Assembly: GCA_036426205.1 (NCBI GenBank)
Contig: CM071570.1
Location: 68,597,585 to 68,661,584 of the forward strand
DNA: 64,000 nucleotides
Direction: 5' to 3'
Source of the DNA: Ascaphus truei
Lineage: Eukaryota; Chordata; Amphibia; Anura; Ascaphidae
Shown here: in pieces, positions 42,165 through 54,398 of the stretch
How the letters are laid out: the number at the start of each line of letters is the position of its first letter
How positions within the stretch are numbered: position 1 is the first letter of the stretch
The notes under the pieces: model-generated
Database searches by the model: none
What the model was told of the DNA's origin: nothing
Seen by the model: the letters and a program-made list of their open reading frames with translations, nothing else
Made by a program: the position numbers and the translations under genes

Positions 42165-42960
42165 CATTATTCAATCCAGATTTTTGGAGTGTTTGGGGAG
42201 AAAGGGGATGACATGGGGAACAGTACATTATGAATACAGTGTGTGCCTTGTATCTTCAGCTTTGGGGGGGGGGGAAGGAGACAAAGCATGCATTGTATGT
42301 GCTACTGTACTTTACAGTAGGACTAGAGGTTTTAAAGTACTCTAGGTTATGGGGGTTTGAGGGGAAAAGGCATGACATGGGAAACAGTACATTATGACTA
42401 CAGTTCCTTGTACCTTCTGCTTTTTTGGGGGGGGAGGGGTTGGAGGAGACAAAGCATGCATGACATGGGCTACAGTACTTTACAATAGGACTAGAGGTTT
42501 ACAGTACCTTAGGTTTTGGGGGGTTTGAGGGGAAGGGATGTGGCATGCAGGAGTTTGAGCACTGTGTCTTAGCTGGCAGTATTGTTGGAAGAGGAGGGGG
42601 GGTTACTGCACAGCTCCAGACATGCAAAATAGAAAACAGAAATAGAAAAAAATTATTATACCACGATGCCAGTAGAGTCCATTGTTAAACAGTATCTTCT
42701 TATTTTGAGGTGGGTTGGAGGAGACAAAGCATGGCAGGTGCTTCTGCACTTTACAATAGGACTAGAGGTTTTAAAGCACCTTAGGTTTTGGGGGTTTGGG
42801 AGGAAGGGACATGGCATGCATGGATTTGAGCGCTGTGTGTGTCTTACATGGCAGTATTGCTGGAAGAGTTTACTGCACCAAAGGGGGGGGGGGTAGTTTC
42901 CAGCACATTGTCTTTGCCCAGCTCCAGATATGCAAAACAGAAAATAAGTATTAAACAATG
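42165..42960. repeat. Degenerate tandem array, units of about 175-265 bp
   Basis: Units begin with GGTTTG(A/G)GGGGAAGGG near 42190, 42353, 42527 and 42792. Shared words include GGAGACAAAGCATG, CTTTACAATAGGACTAGAGG and a G-run of 7 to 12. Units differ by insertions. Coding potential is not supported. Confidence 0.8.
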
Positions 42961-43432
42961 AACCAAGCGCAGTACATGCCATTTCACTATGAGTGTATCT
43001 TTTTAGAGTGCACTATACGTCTAGACACACTCTATTAGAGACAGTCAATCCGGTGGGCTCTGTTTTGACTCCGTTCCTATATTTTAGGAGGCTATAATTC
43101 ATAGCATCTGATCTCTAGTACCAATCAGGGATCATACCATATCCACCCACCTAAACTAGGGTGGGTCACTAAAGGATACAGTCACGTGCTGTTCTATACA
43201 TTATTTAATTACGTTTTAACACCCTATTTTTTATTCATAGTTATTAATAAAGTATTTTAAATTTATCACTATACACCTTGTTGTGAATGAGTGCTATAAG
43301 ACTGGGTTCTTTTTCTTCAATAGATACTATCACGTCTCCATCCAGTCAGCACCTCACAGGTTAATTTACAGCAGTGCGGGTTTTCTTTACGTGTATCACA
43401 TAATAAGGGCCAGGGTTCGTTTCCTTGGGAGC
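42961..43432. other. Unassigned sequence
   Basis: Nothing recognised. Confidence 0.35.
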
Positions 43433-43639
43433 CTAAAGAACCTTCGGAACCTTTTCTCTAGACATCTTTGGCTTTGGCTTGAAAACAGCTTCCGACTTTC
43501 GCTTTCTCATGGTTGGCACAGCAGAAGAAAGCAGGTTCCTGCGTCCGTAGAATCGGGGTTGATCCATAGAAGCAGATGGAATACAGTATCTGTTCAAGAG
43601 CTCGTTCAGATAGAGATTATTGTGTGGGAGGCTTTGCAA
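43433..43639 (-). other. Possible small divergent frame beside the mariner
   Basis: 68 codons on the minus strand with a basic middle and end (MRKRKSEAVFKPKPKMSREK). It opens about 250 bases from the first mariner exon on the other strand. No domain recognised. Could be a second gene of the same element or chance. Confidence 0.25.
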
Positions 43640-44820
43640 TGTGTGTCACCTTTTATGCCCTGTGTCCCTATTTGAATTTTTTGGTGGGCATGGACACAAC
43701 CTGCAGGTGTTAAAAGTGGGCATATACAGTACTTAACCTGTTGAGCAATGTCCATTAGAGTATAAATACACCATCACTTCTGTTGATTCAATGCACATTG
43801 AATATACATCGAATACACATTTCTCTGTGTTTGATTTATTTTCTAAAGCAGCGGTGCTGAAGAAAGTTATTTCAAAGGATCTCAGCATGAGAATACAGGA
43901 CATGTACAAGAAAGACATGGAATTTTACAGATCAAACGCTGGTTACTGAATTCGGGTCTCAGTTTAGCACAAATCACTGTCAGCTATCATGTCATGGTCA
44001 GGCAAGAAGTATAAAGCAGAGTCCCCCAGTATCAACAGAGTAAGTATTTTTTATTCCTTTCTGCAATTACTGTATTACTCAAAAAGCTTCTTGCATATCA
44101 AAAAAGCATGTTTTTGTTTATATGTTTTCTTTGCAATTTTTTTAGACCCAAACAATTACTGTACTACTGTACTTTGAGAAGAAAATAGATAATGTTTTTT
44201 TTTTCTGCTTTTATTACTCAAATTCTTCTATTTTCTTTTAAACTGTAGGGCGGCAAAGCGTCTGGTGGATGAAATCAGCAAGGCTAATGATGAGCGCTGT
44301 GCAGCAAGAGTCAAGACTGTTCTGGAGAACAGTCACAATATCACAGCATCTGAGACCAGTATCCGGGTGATGAGATGCCAATTGGGATGGAAATATGGAC
44401 GTGTCAAGTAAGTGTCTTACTGTAATAAAATATAGTATAATGCAATACTGTAGTTTGCAAAGTGACAGAACAGAGTGACAGAAAATGGTTGATACTGTAA
44501 TTACTGTGCCTTAGTTAGGACAGTATAGGTAAAGTGTTGTACTGTACACTTCTGTACTGTAGGTAAAAGTGTGTTTTTACGGTACCTGTAAAATTCTTCC
44601 TTGTCTTAACAGTGCATATCCATGTTAAGGGATGCCAAAAAGGTAAAAAGAGTGGACCAAGCACGGGCATGGATCGAAAGTGGTGAGACTTTTCAGGATG
44701 TCATCTTTTCTGACAAGACAACTGTAGCTCTAGATAGATTTGCCACTTTTGCATTCAACATAAAAGGATGGCTATCTATAAGGAATCGGGGAACACGTCC
44801 TTTGCGACTTGTCTCCTGCA

Positions 44821-45342
44821 GCCTATCTTAGCCTCCACAGAGGCCGCACCTCCGCTCTGCCTCCCTGACTATTGGTCCCTGTTCCTGTTATATACCCTGC
44901 TCTCACTTCCAAGCTTTGCTGAGCATGGCTGGTTGTAGCCTTGAGCTCCTGCGTTTGTTGTGCCTTGCTCCTGTCTTGTTTGTATTGCAGTTTGGAGTCT
45001 AAGTGTACCGACCCGGCTTGACTTCTGAACCCCTCTGGACATCGACCCAGGCTTACCCTTGACTCTGCGTACCTCTCCAACCCAGACCATAGCTATACGG
45101 ACTTCTAAGATTCTGACCTTTCCAACCCCAGACCATGACTTAACATACTTTGAAAATTCTGACCTCTCCATCCCAAGACCTTGGCAAGTATCAGGACTAA
45201 ACCGCTCTCTCCAACCCAGACCCGACTACATTGACAATCCGCCTGCCAGGTACGCTTCCGCTTCTGTGGGTGCGTGGTTCTATACTTCCCCACCTCAGTA
45301 CCAGGGTCCTGTCTTTTTAATGGGGAGCGTAAGCGTTACACT
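44821..45342 (+). repeat. LTR-like insertion inside mariner exon 3
   Basis: About 520 bases of CT-rich text separate the first catalytic block from KHPVKMYVW. It ends GGGAGCGTAAGCGTTACA. It repeats the phrase CTCCAACCCAGACC at 45073, 45207 and, weakly, 45120, and has CCGACCCGGCTTGACTTCTG, text I associate with frog gypsy LTRs. The left end is not a clean TG. Open frames in it are not genes. Confidence 0.6.
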
Positions 45343-45789
45343 ATCTCTGAAGCCATGTCCCAAGCACCCAGTGAAGATGTATGTGTGGCGTGCGATTTAT
45401 AGACCTGGACCAGGATGAATCATCATATTTGAGGGTAAAATAATGTACAAAGTCACATGCTGTAGCCTTATGTACTGTACAGTACAACTGTAGTGTATTC
45501 TGTACACTAATGTTCAGTTTTAACATAATTTTGTCTTCTGTTGTTCCAGGAATCATGGACAAAGTATTTTTCCAAGAGCAAATAGTCACCCGTATTGTTG
45601 AATACTTTAGGCATGATTTCCCATCTGGTGATGTCTGGTTCTTCCAGGACAATGACCCTACACATACTGCCTCTTTACCTATATTCTTGCAAGCAGTATC
45701 AACTGGGTTAAGATGCCACTGGAGTAAGTGCTCCAGTGTACATGAACTTTTTCTCATTGTTTTAAACTGTTTGTATCTGTTCAACTAAT

Positions 45790-45809
45790 CACCCCCCCCC
45801 CCCCCCCTC
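45790..45809. repeat. Poly-C tract in a mariner intron
   Basis: Run of C, broken once by T, directly before the CATTCCAG acceptor of the last exon block. It serves as an unusual pyrimidine tract. Confidence 0.9.
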
Positions 45810-46035
45810 CCATTCCAGAGAACCAGATTAGAAACCCATCTAACTGGTATGGCATGAGCTGAGGGATCATATAAGAAAGGTTGTTAAACCGTAAAAAAAG
45901 GAGGAATTAATACAAGAGAGAATGAGTTTCTGGGACGACATACTGACTGTACAAAGATGCAACACCTACATAGACATATTAGAAGCATTTTGCCCGTTCT
46001 TTTAGAGCGTAAAGGGAATGCCACTGGCATGTAGT

Positions 46036-46580
46036 AAGGTACAGTACTATGCTGTACTGTAGAAGGTTAAGTACAGGTACAGTAAGTATAGTACAGGGAA
46101 GTATGGTACTGAAAATAACCTGATGAAATGTTAGCCTTCTATTAAACGTAATTGAACGTTAACCATTTTAAATCTGCACTTACTCTCCACTGTATAAATA
46201 CTTAATTATATACAGATCTGTATGTATAGACTTTGTATTAGACGTGTGCATTACCTATTTTATTTAAATATTCATTATAGTTTACATGTACGGCAAGTTA
46301 TACCATTGTTTATTCGTTTTGTGTGGCTTTCAGTAGTGATAACCAGTCAAGGCCTTCAATTCCCTAATCCTGCAGCCATTTTTTTTCCTTTCACAGATGC
46401 AACACTACTGGAAGGGGGGGGGTGTACAAACTAATTGTACTGTGTGCAAGAAAAAGTCAATAGTTTGTCCTAATCCCCCCTCTCTCAATGACAAAAGGTC
46501 ATTTACACCGGCTGATGTGACTCAGCTAAACCCCTGACTCAGCTAAACCCCATGGAATGAAATGCCAGATTAGCCAAAAC
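46036..46580. other. Unassigned sequence, possible element 3' flank
   Basis: Contains TACAGTA words and a direct pair CTGACTCAGCTAAACCCC-like at 46517 and 46537. No TIR seen. Confidence 0.35.
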
Positions 46581-48270
46581 TAGCCAAAGGTTTCATCTTG
46601 GTGTACATAATGCTGTGATGAGCCTGCAATATTAAAGTTGAAAGAAATCAATTGAACTGTTGTAAAATACAATAAAAATTAGGACTGTACCGTGTGTGTG
46701 ATATTTCCATAAACAGTATGATACTATAAGCAGACCAAGCCTACCCAAAGTTGAAGGTAGAATCCCCCTTCCCCCCCAAAAAACAATTAGTATTTTTTTA
46801 GTATTTATTTATTAAGGCCTGCTCAAGGAAAAAAAGGTCTATTTTTTTTTGGGACTTGAATTTCACTTTGACAGTGAAGTCCTTGTAGACCATTTAGTAT
46901 GCAGGACTTTTCAGGCATGCGCATGCGCGTGAAACCAGGCAAAATAAATTTACTGAGGGAGGTTTGAGGGAGGGTGCAACTCCGTAAAGTGTTTCATCTT
47001 TGTGTAATTCTGGGTTGACCGTGTAAAATTGATAAAATATTTGTGCCCGAATAAATTACACCTGCAAAGCCCAATTATACAGTAAGAAGAAACCTCATTG
47101 CTGAAATAATAATGATGTGATTTGAACAATGTTGAAATTGATGAAATATTTAAAAAAAAAAAAGCTTTTTTTACTTAAATTGTTTCTTCAAATCACTCAT
47201 TTTTGAACCCCTTCAAGAGAAAAAAAAAAGAAAAAAGGATATGCCTTGTGAAGTCATTCTAGCCAAATTACAGTGCAGGTCTTCTTATCGGCCATGCAAG
47301 ACCTGAAGCATACTGTACGTAATGTGTCTTTCTGTGTGAATGTCCTGGATTGGCCCGGGGAGGTGTTGATAACGAGTTGAATGCCTTTTACTTGGTTTTG
47401 TAGGAGGGAAGGTGCAACTAAAATGTTTAATCTTGGTGTACCTGTACATAATGCTGTGATGAGCGTGCAAGATTACAGTTGAAAGAAATAATTTGAAATG
47501 TTGTAAAATATAAACAAAATGTTTCAGACCCTTGAGGAGTCATAGAGAAATAAAAACATAGTGATTTTATAAATGTAACAATTGATTCAGTATTTAAAAA
47601 AGGTTTTGTTTACAGCTCACAATTATTTTCTCCTTCTCTAAAAAAATGTACTTTAATTTTTTTGTTTACCGTTGGATTTCTACTTTTCTGTAAGTCCGAT
47701 TGGCAGTGAAGTCTTTCTATTGTACAATAGTTCACAATGCGCATGCGTGAGGAACCAGGAAATGTCCATTTCTATACCAGCAAACAAACCATGAAAGCAT
47801 CTTAGACTTTTAGATAGCTACAATACTACTGTAGTCTCATGCCTTTGCTTTGTGGGGTTGGGGGGGAGGTGAGATGCAACTCAATTGGTCTGTTTTACTG
47901 TACTGCACAGATGATCGCAAAGGATTAGAAAACAACTGTTTGAACTGTTTACAAATGTAGTTATTTTCTAAATCTTAACATTGATTAAATATGTAAAAAA
48001 AGCATCACTTAAAGTTTTCCATTAACCATGAAGTAGAATAAAATCAATCAACATCTCAGTGTGAAATTTTATTACAGGTTATGACATGTAATTGAATCAC
48101 AGTGCATAGTGTGTTGTCCAAAATAATACCAGTGTGAAGCTGGTGATACTGACTGTAAAAAAGTTAAAAAGGCAACATTTAAAAAAAGCGATATTAGACT
48201 TCCGTCAAACTTTATCCTTATCTTTTGACGCTCGATTTCAATGTTTCATTTTTGGAAAAAAAAATTATGC
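46581..48270. repeat. Degenerate tandem array, units of about 400-470 bp
   Basis: Marker phrase TTTCATCTTGGTGTACATAA starts at 46588, weakly 46995, 47424, and a decayed form near 47895. A second marker, GACAGTGAAGTCC and variants followed by GCGCATGCG, occurs at 46871, 47250, 47705 and weakly 48225. So about four units. 46588-46680 and 47424-47520 are close copies. No gene. Confidence 0.75.
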
Positions 48271-48303
48271 TATAAATTTCGGTAGTGCGCATGCGCCAAG
48301 TCA

Positions 48304-48336
48304 CGCTCTAGTGCTCTAGTGCTCTAGTGCTCTAGT
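48304..48336. repeat. 8-bp microsatellite CTCTAGTG, four units
   Basis: Four perfect CTCTAGTG units between two GCGCATG words. Confidence 0.9.
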
Positions 48337-48359
48337 GCGCATGTGTAAAGCATTCACGG

Positions 48360-48720
48360 GCTATGGCGGGCATACAGTATACTATACCAGGATGCTCTCA
48401 TCGGCGCCTCTCGCCATGCCCCCTGCTCGGCCCTGGCATCAAATGATGCGCAGGTTCATGTGACTTCACGTTGTCATGTTAATTTAACACTGGGTTATCA
48501 TGACAATGCATTGCTGGAAGGGAAGGTACTGTGTATTATGGAGGCTTAGTTTAATTTTAGACTCCAAGACGAAGCGCTGTTCCATAGCGTGAAACGTGTT
48601 GAAGGCGAAATCGTGGTGTAGCCTTGTGTGTGTTATGTTCCAATACAGTTTTTTCAACTTACCCGGAAGTAGCCTGGCTGTTTTTCACTCGCAGTGGCGC
48701 CGGATCTTCTTTCTTTCTGC
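48360..48720 (+). repeat. Hammerhead-bearing PLE-type fragment
   Basis: GC-rich lead with GGCATCAAATGATGCG, then a hammerhead-like motif at 48565-48608, then TTCCAATACAG about 35 bases on. The lead resembles 3860-4060. Confidence 0.5.
48565..48608 (+). ncRNA. Hammerhead-like motif
   Basis: AAGACGA (box decayed at its first two bases), stem II CGCU-GUUCCAU-AGCG, GAAAC, GU, GUU. Stem III AC/GU and cleavage base U are acceptable. Confidence 0.5.
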
Positions 48721-48730
48721 TCAAATAAGC

Positions 48731-48797
48731 ACTGGAACACTGGAGGACTGCAGTCAGCTGTGTAGAGTCTGACTCCAGAACACTCCAGTGTTCCAGT
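48731..48797. repeat. Perfect 15-bp inverted pair
   Basis: ACTGGAACACTGGAG at 48731-48745 and its exact complement at 48783-48797, with further partial pairing inside (GGACTGCAGTC, GACTCC). Confidence 0.85.
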
Positions 48798-49032
48798 TAT
48801 TGCGTGAGCTTGTATCATTTAGCCATTATTTTCTTTGTTCCTTTACTTCTGTTACCTGATGCTTTTGGACTCTGGTTGACTAACTGCTTATTTGAGCCTA
48901 AAACTCCTCATCTGACAGCTTTGTATTTTTCACTGCTGGGGCTTATCCCTTTGTTAGGCTTTTTTGAGGTCCTTTTGGAGGCTAGGATTTAGGGAGAGGG
49001 AAGTACCTATGGTCTTTTTAGTCCATAGGAAA

Positions 49033-49070
49033 CGAGCCAGAAGAAGGGTTCATCCCCAAAACGTTGCCCC
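49033..49070 (+). ncRNA. Hammerhead-like motif (weak)
   Basis: CCAGAAGAAGGG-UUCAU-CCC then CAAAACGUUG. Stem II GGG/CCC fits; GAAAC has become CAAAAC. Layout matches the others but the core is damaged. Confidence 0.35.
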
Positions 49071-49079
49071 CTCTTTGAA

Positions 49080-49638
49080 TCTTTCATTTTATCATCCTTT
49101 GCTTTTTTTAACCCCCACCCCCTTTTTTTCCCTCCTCCCTCACCTTTTCCTCCCCCATCCACATCCTCCATTTTTACCCTTGTCCCTTGGGTGTTATTTA
49201 TGACTTTGAGTTCTAGTTCACTCACTGATTTTGCATTCTGTGTTCCTTTGCTTTATATACTATCATATTAAATATCTATTGCATATTCATAACAGGTTAT
49301 CTGTTAATATTCATTTTGCTTTTTTTCAGTGCTGGAAATTATATTATTTATTACAGTAAAACTATGCCTCCAATGCAATAGCTTTGATGTAATTAGCCTT
49401 CCTAAAAGTACAGTATTTCCCATCTGATATAGGCTTTTTGTTTCAAACAAGCAACACATCTGTGTTTAAGGTAACATTTGACAAACTGCTGACTGCACCA
49501 AAGATCTGCCTGTGCAACCAGTTGATGCTACAGACTTACATTCATGAACCTCCTATGTTTTTAGCTAATATTCTAAACACTAACTCGATATCTGTTCGAC
49601 ATTTACTAATTAATTAACTTTTGACCTTGCGTGCTTCT
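49080..49638. other. Unassigned; CT-rich then AT-rich
   Basis: CT-rich 49100-49170 explains open frames on both strands. Nothing coding recognised. Confidence 0.4.
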
Positions 49639-49641
49639 GAC

Positions 49642-49690
49642 AGGAGTGGCCCAGTGGTAGTATCACTGCCTCTAAGTATTGACTTCATAA
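49642..49690 (+). repeat. tRNA-like SINE head fragment
   Basis: GGAGTGGCCCAGTGGTAGTA resembles a tRNA A-box region, followed by CACTGCCTCTAAGTATTGA like an anticodon arm. No B-box follows, so it is a truncated tRNA-derived SINE, not a tRNA gene. Confidence 0.4.
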
Positions 49691-51235
49691 AAAAAAATAT
49701 TTCTACAATAACAATATTCTCACAAGTTTTGTGTTGCTAATATGTTTATTATACAGATGTACATTTAGCCTTTTGCAAATAGAAAGATAAAGATATATGC
49801 CTTAACGGGCACCTACAGTAACCTACTTCATTAGGTTGATGAAAGTAGACCAGTATTTGTCAATCACCCTAGGTATTTCATGTGGTACCTCTGATTAAGC
49901 GGGTTTGGTGCCTGTGAACAGCGTAGGGATGTTGAGGGATACAGTCAACATTCATTGGGAAACACCACTTTATTCACCAGGTTGCGACGAAGCCCTGGAG
50001 CCAATGCTGAGCAAGACGCCAGGGACAAAGTGGGAAGTGAAGCAGATGCAGACTGAAAGACATGTGGGCAATTTGGTACCAATATACACCTGAAGGATCT
50101 GACAGACAAATTTATATTACTTTTGTGAGCATACCATCTCTACTGTACATTTGATTTTATTTTACACATACTGTATTAAAGCGTGCTTGCAATATTGATG
50201 GTGTGTTTTAAGGCTATTCTCTTATTAATGCTGAAAGGTACATAATAAAAAAAAAGAAACCCTATTACCCTCATCACACAACCTGTGGACTTCTAAAGAA
50301 CTGTTTAATTTAATTTTATTCTATTATATTTTAGAGTATTTATTTTATTTCTCTATTTTATTTATTATTATCTAAAAAAATGGAACACTGGGACTTGTAG
50401 GGTCTCACACAGAATACGGAGATATTTATTGGGTAACATTTATTTCCATTTACCCTACCATTTATATTTTGCCTTTTTTATAGGTGAATTGTACACATTT
50501 CACATTTCTTATTGAAATAAGGAAACAAGCTAATTTGAATTCGATTATTGCATTCTTAACATGTTATCACTGTGTTTTTTTTTTTATCATAAAACTAAAA
50601 GATACAAGCAGCAGAAAGTAACGTTACAAAATTGAATATTTTTCAAAATAATGTAATTGTTCTTGTAGACAGCTGACATCTCAGTGGAGAATGGACCTTC
50701 ATGGGAGCATATATAACAAAAAATCACATTCAATACAATAGTGCAACATTGCACTACTTGACTGTATATGAAATCTGCTTTTGTGAAGATTCTATTTGAA
50801 CTACGTTCTTAAGACTTCCTTTTTCTACCATTATATTGTGTTCCCAGTTTTGGACATTTAAGCAGCTCTTGTGTTCAGATGTAAACATAAAATAGAATGT
50901 TGTAAATAAATGGGTATATGATAACTATTTCACTTTTAACTTTAAGTAATGTGAAATGTGCTAAAAATCATATAAATTACTGGAGTAAATCTCAATGTAT
51001 TTAGATTGCTAAAATGAAAAGATAGAAAGAGGTCTGAGCTGTAAAATAACATGTAATAAAAATAAATCTACTAACAGCTGGAAAGGTGATCTCTTCAATC
51101 TTTGTATATACAGTATGTAGCCTACATGCTTCTTCTGAAATGTCCTGTAAACACAGTTAATAATTAGCTGAGCAAGAAGATAGGTGTTTAAAAATCTTTT
51201 TTTTTCAGGTGCTTTTTTATATTCATGACAGCTTC
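49691..51235. other. Unassigned AT-rich sequence
   Basis: No repeat or gene recognised. Confidence 0.4.
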
Positions 51236-51545
51236 TCAACACCAAAATGAATCTCAATCAAAGCAGCAACTGAGTTTATCATAAATTATCATGAAAAGGT
51301 TTTCTACTGAGTAGATGCTTAATTACAATCTAATTTGAATAATTTTGCATATTAATGAGAATTGAATGAAAACCATTTTTAGATTTTTAACTTCAACTGA
51401 GAAACCCATGGAGATAATGGCCCCCTTTTAAGATTCATGTGATCCTGTTACTAGCAGAGACAGAGAAGGTTTTCTTTCATTTTGCACAGTTGCTCTAAAT
51501 TGATTAATAGATTAGTGGTTTGTCATTAATAAACTGTAACCACAT
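51236..51545. promoter_or_regulatory. Possible conserved non-coding element
   Basis: About 310 bases free of repeat signatures, with TTTGCATATTAATGAG (octamer-like joined to a homeobox-like site), several TAATTA/ATTAAT/TTAATTA words, and CTCAATCAAAGCAGC. This texture is typical of deeply conserved developmental enhancers. No comparison was possible. Confidence 0.3.
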
Positions 51546-54030
51546 TGAAGTACTATTTTTTTTTTTTACTTTACAGCCTTATATGTCTAGGTAAAGAAGA
51601 AAATAATTTTATAGTATGTTAAGCTGTAGGAATATTTCCCATTAACTGAATGCACTAAGTAACATCACAATCTAAATGTTATGTCCGGGTCAAAATTATG
51701 TCCACTTTACATATGTACATACTTAAACACACACAAACGTACAGTATATTTTGCAGAAAACTCTAAGAAGTAATATTACTCCAGATGCCACAATGTCCTC
51801 CAGTGTTTTCTTTACTATGGCAACCTCACAGATATTTCTGTCTGTATGTAGTCCTTGGGTATTTTACCCAATCTATTTATCTAATATTTAATATTTAAAT
51901 CATGTAAACATACTATGCCATTTTATGTGGTAAGTAATATTATTAAAACATCAACCATAATAATAGAATATGTTTTTCTTATATATACTATAGCGCGGAC
52001 AGTTTATGCAGTACTGTACATAGAATTTTGCCAGCATTGTGAGTTCCGGCCTCGTTGTCACCCGCTTCAAAGTCCAAAAGTGTCATTGTTTTCATAAAAA
52101 TATATTGTAAAAAGCGCTAATCAAGTAATGTGATTTTTTTGTTTAAATAAATTTAAGAATAAACCAACAAATTAAAAATGTAAAACTCACCCATAGTGCT
52201 AAAAGTAAAAATTTATGAAAAATGAAAAATATTACATATAGAATAAAGCACCCCAAAGTAGACTGAAAATAAATGAGACTTTTACTGTACTATGAACTGG
52301 TTGTCAGAGAGACCGTCAGGGTGCTTTAGATGTGGAAAAAATCATTATTTACCAAATTGTGTCCCATGATAGTAAAAATTCTATTTATTTTATGGATAAA
52401 CAATCTTTTAAAGTGAACGGTTTATGCAACACTCATGTTTTGTACACATGCAGTCTTGTAACTGTGATTTACAATGTATTGGGCACACTAAATGCCCATT
52501 GAAAGTGAGGTTCCAAAAACATAAAGGAAAGATTAAAAAAGGTATTTTAATGCAAATTTAGTCAAATTATGTGGCCAAAGTATCTTTAATACTGTAACCA
52601 GTGCAACGCCAAGGTATACGCTTTTCTACAGGTCAACACTACAAATGAACATTGTGAAGATATTTCGGACATTGGTGCACTCCCACATCCGGGCAGAGTA
52701 CTCTCAAGCCGAGTCCACTGAAATGGTGTCAGAATTTGCCTCCCAGTGGGCGTTAGGCGGAGTGCTCTGCTTGGTGTCCCCAAATATGGATTCTTTTACA
52801 CTCACCTCCCTGATTTAGTACACTTTATTTTATTTTACAGTGCACTATGACCTGGTTTATTTTATATATTTGTTTCTCTGGTTTTTCTTTTTGCTCTTTG
52901 GATAACACCAATGAGTAAGTTTGTGCCTCCCAGTTTCAAAACTGGTAGAAAATAGGCTGTACATATTTGTCTACTGTCAGAATGAGAGAATTCGTCCAGC
53001 TGTATAAGCACAAACGCGGTCTGACTCGAATTTCAGCACTTTCTTATGACCGGTAAATCGAGCAGCCTCAAGCCGAGCTGCAGTTCCAGAGAAAAGTGCT
53101 GTATTCCCGCTTTCCATACAAATAAGCCTAACCCTACCTGAAAGTGCTCTCATACGATACATTGTATACATTCAGTCACAAACCCAATAGCACTCCGTTT
53201 GACACAAATATATACAGTATGGTGTGGTGGGTTTGGGGTCTGAGCTTGCAGGGGTTCTGTGTCTAGAACATATTACCCAGAATGTTATGTATGGAGCAAC
53301 ATTTTGCACGGTGTTAAAAAAAAAAGACCCTTTTTGATTTTTTAAATTAGACTAAAAAAACCCTTTGTTCTTTGAAGGTCTAAATGAACATCTGGATGTG
53401 TAAACTAAAGTATTCTGTTATAAATAAAGTTGTGCACATGCGTGCATGCATATATAGATTTTTTTCCTGTTATACAGTACATCTGGTGCAGATTGTTTTG
53501 CCCCAGAATTACATAAATGTTTCCCTTGTATTGTACCTAATGCTTTAGTGCTTTTAGTGGCACCAGTGTTTTGAAATAACTCCTCAACAATGTTGAAAGA
53601 CTAATGTATGAGTTTAAGAAGACCAAAGCTAGAAAATGCACATCTACTCATGCAGTCCATATGCATCATTACAAGTTTTACTACTTTATATTTGTAAACA
53701 TATGGAATAAATTCTGGCCCTTTTATCTTAAAGTGTATCTCCTAATTATATTTAATATCTATCAATAATCTATGTTTTAGTATTTTTCTGTGTTCCATCT
53801 TTATTATCATCTGGTACCCAGGCAGTATAAATACTGTTAACAGCCACTTCTGAGGCACTTGCTGGAAAAACTTCTTGCAAAAGTGTCATTTTCACCATTT
53901 TTATTTTAAATAAACTTTTTTTGTTCTTTTTGCAACTTCCTTTAAGCCTGGTTATTTTTTAGCAAGTGAAGGAAATTTTTGCACCTTACTTTCCAAAGCA
54001 TTACTTTCATACATTTATAGACAATAGACA
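51546..54030. other. Unassigned AT-rich sequence
   Basis: 52420-52510 reads CNLGCTLNALKV-like text in one frame (CSLVTVIYNVLGTLNAH) reminiscent of the Cys-rich PLE or DNA-transposon region, but too short to call. Rest unrecognised. Confidence 0.35.
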
Positions 54031-54297
54031 TACAGATGCAGCGGCCATTATCCGATCCTTTACCGAATTGTTTTTTGAGATTTCCCCGAAATTCTCTCAA
54101 AATTTGCCGCGGCAGACTGATGGCCAAATAGATGAACATCGCAGGGGTCCCTGCTTTGTTAATCCTACCGGTGTGTACCGGTCTGTAAGAAATGCACAGT
54201 AAGAGATACTGTAGGCTGAATCAGTCACACTAACTGCGTGCATCTAACAGGCGATCGCGGGGGGTTTATTTAAAATATAACACAACAGTTTTGTAGC

Positions 54298-54347
54298 AGG
54301 GGGTCCCCGGAGCTGAACTGCATTGATTTAAAGTCCGGGGACCCCCT
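54298..54347. repeat. Perfect hairpin, 13-bp arms
   Basis: GGGGGTCCCCGGA and TCCGGGGACCCCC around a 23-base loop, inside the DNA element. Confidence 0.85.
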
Positions 54348-54398
54348 ACTTTCCAAGATACAGGTGGCCCCGTTGTGGGGTGCCAGTATCCCCTTTTC

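Larger units (their letters stand above)
43890..46035 (+). pseudogene. Intron-split Tc1/mariner transposase relic
   Basis: The coding text is spread over five exon-like blocks, four with GT donors and AG acceptors between them. Block 1 (to about 44040): LNSGLSLAQITVSYHV, a helix-turn-helix part, ending at GTAAGTA. Block 2 (44249-44408): AAKRLVDEISKANDERCAAR and SETSIRVMRCQLGWKYGRVK, ending at GTAAGTG. Block 3 (44613-about 45440, split by an LTR): QARAWIESGETFQDVIFSDK with the first catalytic Asp, then KHPVKMYVWRAIYRPGPG. Block 4 (45550-45724): IMDKVFFQEQIVTRIVEYF and VWFFQDNDPTHTA with the second Asp. Block 5 (45830-46035): KPI then a stop where the third acidic residue is expected, LVWHELRDHIRKVVKP, KKEELIQERMSFWDD. 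Transposases of this family cut and paste TIR-flanked DNA. Terminal repeats were not found. Inactive. Confidence 0.8.

Noticed and set aside
45059..45418. 119-codon open frame as a gene
   Set aside because: Straddles the LTR-like insertion and the mariner exon; only the last 20 residues are mariner.
49642..49690. tRNA gene
   Set aside because: Only the A-box-like half is present and no B-box or acceptor pairing follows.
52420..52520. Short Cys-containing frame resembling a retroelement linker
   Set aside because: Too short, and no neighbouring domain supports it.
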